From Paralichthys olivaceus (Eukaryota; Chordata; Actinopteri; Pleuronectiformes; Paralichthyidae): a DNA stretch of 64,000 nt. Where the stretch lies: the NCBI RefSeq assembly GCF_024713975.1, contig NC_091111.1, positions 18,945,501 through 19,009,500 of the forward strand, given 5' to 3'. The translations under genes were made by a program, and so were the position numbers. Below are positions 57,045 to 64,000 of this stretch, in pieces. The notes beneath the pieces were generated by a model. It was not told the origin of the DNA, searched no databases, and saw only the letters and a list, made by a program, of their open reading frames with translations. Position 1 is the first letter of the stretch. Each line of letters begins with the position of its first letter.

Positions 57045-57074
<30 letters not shown>
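57045..57074. repeat. (CA)n microsatellite
   Basis: About 15 CA units. Confidence 0.95.
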
Positions 57075-57076
<2 letters not shown>

Positions 57077-57670
57077 GCTTTAAAATTGAATTAGATCTTT
57101 CTTGACCCGTGTCTCATCCTTCCGACAGATTTTCTAGAAATCCATCTTGTAGTTTTTTTGCATAATCATGTTCACAAACATGGTTTTCATCAGGCGCTGG
57201 CAGTAAAAACTCCAAAGGAAGTCTGCAGCAGCTGTTCTCACACATCAGCCCCTCTGGATCATTTCAGAGGAGCTCTTTGTGTTCAACAGCAGCTAAGAAC
57301 CTGGTGTAAGTGAGTCTTCATCCACACACGTTCCTGTGAGTCTGGGCAGCTCGTCGGTGTGTGAATGTGAAGCAGCCGCTCATAAAACTCCACTGGATAA
57401 ATCCTCAGTATCGAATCAGCAGGTAGATTCTCCTCTGAACGTTCTGCTGTGCACGTCAGCTACAAGTGCGACGGGTTTAAGAAGAAAACGTGTGCAGAGT
57501 TTTTTTTTTATTTTTGCGTGTCCGTGTAAAAGCCAGGACTGAGGATGTGTGAACGTTTTGTCAGGAGAAGTCGTGTGCGGCACCGTGCGCTATTCAAATG
57601 CTAATTCAGAATTCCCATTTCTCACAGGATTAGCCTGCACTCCTGTTTACCTAGCACGACCACTCCTGTG

Positions 57671-57671
<1 letters not shown>

Positions 57672-57714
<43 letters not shown>

Positions 57715-57742
57715 ACACACACTGACACACACACACACACAC
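57672..57742. repeat. (CA)n microsatellite
   Basis: CA tract interrupted by repeated CTGACA. Confidence 0.95.
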
Positions 57743-57838
57743 AGAAACGCTTATATGCAGGATCACAGCCTCATCTGCATGTGCACACTAGAAAAAATGC
57801 ATGGTGTTCCTTCCACAGATGCAAACACACACAAACAT

Positions 57839-57866
57839 GCACACACACACACGCACACACGCACAC

Positions 57867-57949
<83 letters not shown>
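57839..57949. repeat. Long (CA)n microsatellite
   Basis: 111 bp of CA with a few G substitutions at the left end. Open frames reading THTHTH or CVCVCV here are artefacts of the repeat. Confidence 0.97.
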
Positions 57950-57951
<2 letters not shown>

Positions 57952-59338
57952 GAGAGAGTCTTTTGAAGCGGTGTGGTTGGAGTGTGCTGTGTCCTCAGGC
58001 AGGTTGGCAGGGGGTCTTTATGGAGTTTCTGCCGTCAGAAGTCCAAACATGGAAGAGGAAGCGATCTGTTGGTTGACTGAATATTGAAGGACACTCTGCC
58101 TCCCTCCCTGTGTAGGTGTGTGTGTGTCTGTGTGTGTGTGTCTGTGTGTGTCTGTGTCCCAGGACAACAGTTGGTCAGATTTCCAGGACTCATTTCAAGG
58201 AATCCCAGTTATTTTTCTTCCATCTTTATCTTTATATGACGAGGACGTCGTCACCGTCCACGTGTCTCAGCAGATTGTTCTCAGCTGCTTCATGTAACAC
58301 TCGACTCTGGAGCCTCTCACACAAACACAACGACTGGAGGTTTGTTGTGTTCTGTTGTTTGGTGTTTTTGGTTCGTGAATCTTAACTTCACACAGTTTAA
58401 TTCGTTCTGTTCTTCCAACTCGTCATCTTTCCATTTCTTACTTTCCGTCTCACTTTCATTTCTCCAGGAAACAAGATCGATGCTCCAATCACTGTGCTCG
58501 CCTTGTGTGTCACAGTTGCTCCACCAGGCAAATACGACAGTATGCCCTGCGCCGCACTACACCGCACATTAACACACACTGCATGCACACCCGCTGCTGG
58601 AATTATTCATTTTCCCGTCCTATGAAACGCCGTTATTGTTCCTTTCTCCTTCCCTCTCCCCATCAGGAGGCATTCACACGGACAAGAGGAGAGGGAAATG
58701 AGTTTTCAGAGCGGCTATAACCAGCTCCCAGCCCGGGAAAAATAATAATAATAATAAAAATAATATTATAGATTATAGAAGGCTCCGTGTACAGATGGGC
58801 CCAAATGTCGGATAAAGACACCGGCTTCGAAAGACAAATTAACCCGACTGTGGTTCAACAGTTACAGTGGGAAAAAAATTTAATAAATAAATCACCAGCT
58901 ACAGACGATGATTTAATTAATTTAACTTTATTTTATTAGAACTGTGTTGACAGGAGAAGTGAAACAACTCCAGTCCAGGCTTTTAAAACCTTTTACAAAA
59001 GGTTAAATTAAATTTAAATGGACTAAATGAGCTCCTGCAGATAACAAATGTTCAACTGACCTCATTATAACATTTTGAATTTATTTCGCATTTCCCTTCC
59101 ACTACCTCTTCAATTATCCGGCCCTGATATATAATAGTTGAGTTCAATCACTAACTTTTTTTTTCTCCCTCAAACTGTTCATCATTTCATATTTTGAGTT
59201 TTACATTATTTTCTAAAATATTTGCCTCTTAGTTCAAATATAAAACATCCAGTTGAGGTAAATGTGCAGCTGCTGTGTCTCTTCAGGCTTTTGAATCGTG
59301 AGCGCGGTGTTACAGACGCCTGAGGAGCCGAGGGCCAG

Positions 59339-59358
59339 GGGTCAAAGGTCAAAGGTTG
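59339..59358 (+). promoter_or_regulatory. Triple nuclear-receptor half-site (DR1-like)
   Basis: GGGTCA-A-AGGTCA-A-AGGTTG: three direct half-sites with 1-base spacers, the layout bound by RXR partners, HNF4 and COUP-TF. Function here not shown. Confidence 0.35.
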
Positions 59359-59530
59359 AGGAGAAAATAACATGAGTGTGTGACAGCGACTCCGGTGACT
59401 TCTTGTTTTTGCTCCTCTGTGGCTTTCAGCTAAAGGAACAGATATTATACACAGACGGGCAATTTGCAATCACTCTGCCAGTCCTGCACCGAGAAGCTCG
59501 TTTCCCACAAAGCACAAGAAAGTGCATACA

Positions 59531-59559
59531 CCCCCCCCCCCCCCCCCCCCCCCCCCCCC
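59531..59559. repeat. Poly(C) run of 29
   Basis: Uninterrupted C run followed after six bases by about 13 A. The length may be inexact, because long homopolymers are hard to sequence. Confidence 0.9.
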
Positions 59560-59685
59560 ATCCAGAAAAAAAAAAAAAACAAGAAACGGCAAGAATCAGC
59601 GTAAATGGGATTTTTTTTGAAAGCTGGGGATGCAGCATAATCAAGCATCTTTGACTGTGAAATTATCCAAGTATACTGTGCATGT

Positions 59686-59687
<2 letters not shown>

Positions 59688-59730
<43 letters not shown>

Positions 59731-59738
59731 ACACACAG
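59688..59738. repeat. (CA)n microsatellite
   Basis: About 25 CA units with one CC interruption near the end. Confidence 0.95.
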
Positions 59739-60351
59739 AGGCGTGGGGAAGCTGAGAGCAGCTGATAATTCTATATTTAAGAAAGCATCCAGGCACAGAC
59801 GGATAGTGTCCATAAATCAAACCACACTGGAAATACATTCATTTAATTTATGTTTATGAATGTGTACGTCTGTGTGCTTTGTGAATATGTGACACACACA
59901 CACACACACACACATATATGCAGACATTGTGTAGATCACAAACGTTCATTGGAAATTAACTGTCAGTGACAAAGCAGGAACCACTCAGTCACAACACTTG
60001 ACCAGGTGAACACAGCTGCTGAACAAACCAGATTTCAGGGAACAGACTTCATTAAGACAAACTCTGACAAAGTGGCAGTAGAAGGTAGAATCTGATGTGT
60101 GTGTCAAACCCGTCGCTTTGATCCGACGATGCATAATTGTTTCATATCAAACTTTTGTTGTGTTGCTAGTGAAGAAAATGATATTGTGTGTGTGTGTGTG
60201 TGTGGTGAAGGGAGTGACTGTGAGAATAGGGTTGTCATTGTCTGCTGCCATTTGTGTGCGAGTGTGTACTTGTGTCTTTGTGCCGGCACGAAAATTGTAA
60301 TTCTCACCTTGATGCATGTAGGATTGAGCCATCAATCTAGTTTATAGAGAG

Positions 60352-60640
60352 CGGAGGCTAAAATGAGGATGAAGAGAGTGGGGGAGAAAGATAACAGGGA
60401 GACGGAGGGAGGAGAGAGGGAAGGAGGAGGGAGGGGGTGAACGAAAGAGCAAAGTAAAAAACTAAGAGACAAGTGAGAGAGAAAACAGAGGCAGTGAAGG
60501 AAGGGGAGAGGAAAATAATGGGGGAGAGAGAGGATGAAGAAGAGGAGAGAACGTGATGCAAGATGAGAACGGAAGAGAGAGAGAGAGAGAGATAAATGGA
60601 TAAAGTGCAGGGACAAGAGAAAGTGTAGAGGAGGGGCTGT
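60352..60640. repeat. Purine-rich tract
   Basis: Nearly 290 bp composed mainly of A and G on the plus strand (AGAGAGAG, GGGAGGAGAG and similar words), with few pyrimidines. No strict unit. Confidence 0.8.
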
Positions 60641-61061
60641 GGGCGACAACAGACACACAACAAGAACAACGAGAGTGAGATGACAGGGAGCAAATGAACT
60701 GGTTTAAAGGAGACAGAGTACAAGCTGTTTTCGCTGTCGCCGGTCATTTGTGCTCGATGTGTCGTTTCTTTGCTGAGTTACAGCCGACGTCTCCCGTCAG
60801 CGCCGCTGTGTTAGCACGGGCGACCGCTGCAGAGAAACATTTAATACAAGAAACATGCAGCAACCCTGCACCTCCTGCAACTTCAACCTGCCACCGCAGC
60901 ATGAATTAGCTCCAAACACGGCGTTCACAAATCATGTGATGAATCTGATATTTACACATCCGTTGATAACAGAGCAACTTCAGAGTCGTGTCTCCGGCCA
61001 ATCTCAAAATCTTTTAGCTCCAATTGTTACTGCCCACCGTAAACTCCACTTCCTCCCAGTG

Positions 61062-61165
61062 TGCACAAATGCCGCCATCTTGCTGTTCTGATCCAGAGTC
61101 TGTGCACACGGGCTCAGCCAATCACGAGTCGGTGTCAATCATGATGTTTCGCCACGTTTTAATAA
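61062..61165 (-). mobile_element. Short DNA-transposon-like repeat fragment
   Basis: CGCCATCTTGCTGTTCTGAT, CAGAGTCTGTGCACACGGG and CCAATCACGAGTC align with the element in the zinc-finger promoters (2187-2405). Confidence 0.45.
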
Positions 61166-61604
61166 TAATAATAATCTTTACTATTTACAGTCTCTACTCC
61201 TGAGGGATCTGGATCCTCACCGATCGTCAGGATCGAGTCTGAAATTAACTTTGTGACCTAAAACTCCTTCGTTATAATGTTCGATGAGTCGAATTGATTT
61301 GATGAACATTTTGAAACTCGCGTCGGTTTCTCAGAGAGTCTCAGTTTGTCCTTGTAGTCTTTGTCAGCGCTGCCTCTCCTGTCACTGTGTCACTGTTGTC
61401 CTTGCTGCTGCTGTTGTTCAGGCTAATAGCACATATATCCTCTCTATTAGCCGTTAATCTCTCTGCCAAGAGAAGGAAGAAAGAAATATTACCAGGAGGA
61501 TTTAAACGAGCGCTCCTCTATCTCCCTCTTCCTCCTCTACCTCCTCTTCCTCCTTCTGCTGCTCGACTCCCCTCTGAGACTCAAATCTTTCATTCTCTCA
61601 CTGC

Positions 61605-61605
<1 letters not shown>

Positions 61606-61647
<42 letters not shown>
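61606..61647. repeat. (CA)n microsatellite
   Basis: About 21 CA units. Confidence 0.95.
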
Positions 61648-61651
<4 letters not shown>

Positions 61652-61738
61652 GTGTATTTCCTGACTGGCCCTGCTGCTGTGGGCCAATAAAAAAAGGGAT
61701 TAGATTGAAAGCTCTAAACTCTGCACACACACCTGTAA

Positions 61739-61740
61739 CA

Positions 61741-61778
<38 letters not shown>
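61739..61778. repeat. (CA)n microsatellite
   Basis: About 20 CA units with one TA interruption. Confidence 0.95.
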
Positions 61779-61779
<1 letters not shown>

Positions 61780-61890
61780 CTGCAGACATATAATGAAAGT
61801 TGTGTATGTGTGTTGTTGTGTCTTTGAGGGCAGACTCTCCTGTTGTTATTAGTTTTATTATTCCTCCTGTTTGTTCTTGGATAACCTTTA

Positions 61891-61892
<2 letters not shown>

Positions 61893-61938
<46 letters not shown>
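61893..61938. repeat. (TG)n microsatellite
   Basis: About 23 TG units, ending at the edge of the transposon-like repeat at 61948. Confidence 0.95.
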
Positions 61939-61940
<2 letters not shown>

Positions 61941-61947
61941 AGCTCCC

Positions 61948-62256
61948 AAAATTGAGGCCTAGTCATCTTGATAGCCCCCTGGTGGCTGGCTGCAGTATTG
62001 CTCATAAATCCTCCTTCAGGTCGTTCTCATCTCTCTGAAGTTTGCTCAGGTGTTTCTGATCAGTTTGGTTTTCATCAGTTATTTGATGATGTAAAAACGA
62101 GCTGAGACGTCATGATTGACAGCTGAGACTGACTCCTGATTGGTCGGGCGCATGTATGAGCGGGACCTCGGTACCGCGGCTCCACACCCCGATCACGACC
62201 TCACAGACTCTGGATGCGAGGAAGTGGAGCTGCGTCGTCCATTTTTTCATTTGCAG
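61948..62256 (+). mobile_element. Near-complete short interspersed element (CATCTTGAT-GCCCCCT family)
   Basis: Left part has TCATCTTGATAGCCCCCTGG and GGCTGGCTGCAG as at 22945. The right part, read in reverse, matches the zinc-finger promoter element (CCAATCA, GTGGAGCC, GTGATCG, CAGAGTCTG). So the two fragment types belong to one family of about 310 bp. Confidence 0.6.
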
Positions 62257-62631
62257 ACCACGTGTGGAACATGCAGAGCAAACAGCCGCCCTCCTGTGAC
62301 TGATTGAAGAATTCTCATTCCTTGTCTCAACATATTCTTTTACGTTTCAGTTTGTTTACCTGGGTTAAGATACCAACAATATCATATCTTTAAAAGAAGC
62401 TAGACATTAAGAGAGTGTGTGTCTGTGTTTGTGTGTGCGATAGAGAGAGAGAGAGAGAAAGTCGGAGCACGAGACACAAGGCGACAGAGACGCTGAGGAA
62501 AAGAACGAGCGTATTTCCCGTTTTGTCGCTTCTCTTAAGTTTGTTTTTATTCATGGCTTTTGCAGAGGGTGAATTATTGCTCTGCTTCCAGACTGCTTGC
62601 TCTGCAGTGTTTGCTAAGCATCCCCCACCAC

Positions 62632-62692
<61 letters not shown>
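62632..62692. repeat. (CA)n microsatellite
   Basis: About 30 CA units. Confidence 0.95.
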
Positions 62693-62694
<2 letters not shown>

Positions 62695-63040
62695 TCCTGG
62701 GCATTTATATTCCCCAGTGAAAGTAGGTTTTGTGGGAGAAGGTGAAGAATTTTGAACAGTGGTGATTGGATAAACAGTTTCCCAGTCTGTTGTCCTCTGG
62801 GATGTACAGCAGATATGGATTAGATTAGAGAGAGAGAGGTAGAGGGAGAGCGAGCAGTAATATCTGTGGCAGCAGCACCTGAATTGTTGATGTGTTGTTA
62901 TTTTGTCAGAGGGAAGGGAAACGTTCTGGCTTTCAGGAGTGTGTCAGGAAATGTAACCGGGTTAGAAACAGAGAAATGCAGAACAACATTCATCGGTGGA
63001 ACGCTGGTCGATTTATTCACGTTCAAATTGAAGACGGAAG

Positions 63041-63082
63041 CTGAGGAGGAGGAGGTGGAGGAGGAGGTGGAGGAGGACAGGA
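63041..63082. repeat. GAGGAGGTG minisatellite
   Basis: Short GAGGAGGAGGTG units; the open frame across it is low-complexity acidic. Confidence 0.8.
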
Positions 63083-63693
63083 TGGATGTTTGAGTGTTTG
63101 TGTTCACTGGGCGGATCACCACGAATCTGATGCAGTGTGTGTTGAGGAAGAATCCATTTTATTTTGCTGAGAATTGGAATTTCGTCGAATAATTTGATCT
63201 ACGGTGGTAGTGGGGGTGAAAGCGTCGCGCTCTCTTGTACGACACTTGTGAGCACAATCACAGCTGAATCTATTAGGTCTGCGTGGACGGTAACAACTTA
63301 ATGGACGATTGTGCGACTAAACGTCTAACAGCTGCACACAGAGTTGGAAATCACTTACGTTATTATGAGATGTGTTAAAAAAAAAGTGTCCACTACATTT
63401 GAGATAATTGATGTGAAACTCTGACATTGTGAGATAGGACATTAGCCTTGACGCAGGTATCCACACATTTTATTTACACTGTATTGCTTTTTGGGTATTG
63501 ATGTTTATTATGATGCTTGTTAGCGGCGGAGCGTCGTGAAACCTGTGACCTCATGATGTTGTCGTCCGTCGTCACGTTTCACCGAGCTCATCGTCAACCC
63601 TAGATTCACCAGTAACCTCTGAAAACGTGCACGTGTACAAGGTAACGGTTAGATTACCTCCCATCTGCCACCTCATGCATATGCATGAAGTCT

Positions 63694-63695
<2 letters not shown>

Positions 63696-63761
<66 letters not shown>
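63696..63761. repeat. (CA)n microsatellite
   Basis: About 33 CA units. Confidence 0.95.
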
Positions 63762-63763
<2 letters not shown>

Positions 63764-63859
63764 AGCCGTGGTTGTGTTTCTCTACAGTTTTGAGCTCAGC
63801 CTTGCAGAGCGTTAAAAAATGTAAATTAAGGGAGAGTTCTCCATGTAAACACCTACAAA

Positions 63860-63863
<4 letters not shown>

Positions 63864-63893
<30 letters not shown>
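63864..63893. repeat. (TC)n microsatellite
   Basis: About 15 TC units. Confidence 0.95.
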
Positions 63894-63895
<2 letters not shown>

Positions 63896-63964
63896 GGTGG
63901 ATGCTCTTATCTGCTGCTCTTTTCTGTACAGGGGGGGCAGGGGTCAGACATCGGGCTCAGAGTC

Positions 63965-64000
63965 AGATACAGTGCCTTGCTCAAGAGCAGTGCGGCCGGA
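63965..64000 (+). mobile_element. Edge of a fish interspersed repeat
   Basis: CAGTGCCTTGCTCAAGAGCA resembles the frequent teleost AGTGCCTTGCTCAAGGGCAC repeat; cut by the window end. Confidence 0.35.

Larger units (their letters stand above)
54550..64000. other. Putative first intron of the galnt-like gene
   Basis: No coding exon recognised. The region is full of (CA)n/(TG)n tracts, with a 29-C run, a purine-rich tract and several short repeats. Whether it is intron or intergenic depends on the galnt-like call. Confidence 0.4.

Noticed and set aside
57763-57966. Open frames of CVCVCV, THTHTH and similar
   Set aside because: Pure products of (CA)n tracts; seen at every such tract in the window.
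1-64000. Retroviral or LTR elements, Polintons, tRNA, rRNA, CRISPR arrays
   Set aside because: I looked for gag/pol/env-like frames, long terminal repeats, tRNA boxes and regular spacer arrays and found none I could support. The regular 84-bp period at 1-18 kb is zinc fingers, not CRISPR.

Overview
The window looks like nuclear DNA of a bony fish, most likely a percomorph. The evidence is spliced genes with vertebrate-type introns, poly-zinc-finger genes with the MSSVQ...LHRI-ELPQQ N-terminal module that is common in percomorphs, fish-type short non-autonomous DNA transposons, and very many (CA)n tracts. No CRISPR array, operon, tRNA, rRNA, endogenous retrovirus or Polinton was recognised.

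Region 1 (1-19.8 kb) is a tandem array of five C2H2 zinc-finger genes, all on the minus strand. Each has a short first coding exon (an uncharacterised helical module), an intron of 0.7-1.1 kb, and one large exon that codes for an acidic linker followed by the fingers. Genes 1-4 sit in duplicated blocks of about 4-5 kb whose flanks are almost identical. Gene 5 is older and more diverged, except for a promoter plus exon 1 block that matches the others. Gene 3 has gained an in-frame chimeric 402-nt exon, made by joining the start of one exon 2 to the end of an exon 1. It could give a protein with a doubled N-terminal module.

Region 2 (22.2-50.3 kb) holds four conserved single-copy genes, all on the plus strand: crip2 (two LIM domains, 8 coding exons), pnrc1 (2 coding exons), btbd9 (10 coding exons, BTB-BACK plus two discoidin-like domains) and zfand3 (6 coding exons, A20-like and AN1 zinc fingers). 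I could follow every coding exon of these four in phase. btbd9 and zfand3 are also neighbours in mammals. Several starts lie in CpG-rich segments.

Region 3 (50.3-64 kb) is gene-poor. It contains one CpG-rich first coding exon of a type II membrane protein, probably a GALNT-type glycosyltransferase (galnt14 is the best guess), followed by more than 9 kb of putative first intron packed with (CA)n/(TG)n tracts, a 29-C run, a purine-rich tract and short interspersed repeats.

The genes do not form one pathway. The zinc-finger array is a fast-evolving family, likely DNA-binding regulators. The rest are conserved housekeeping or signalling genes: a LIM adaptor, an mRNA-decay and nuclear-receptor cofactor, a BTB adaptor and an AN1 zinc-finger protein.
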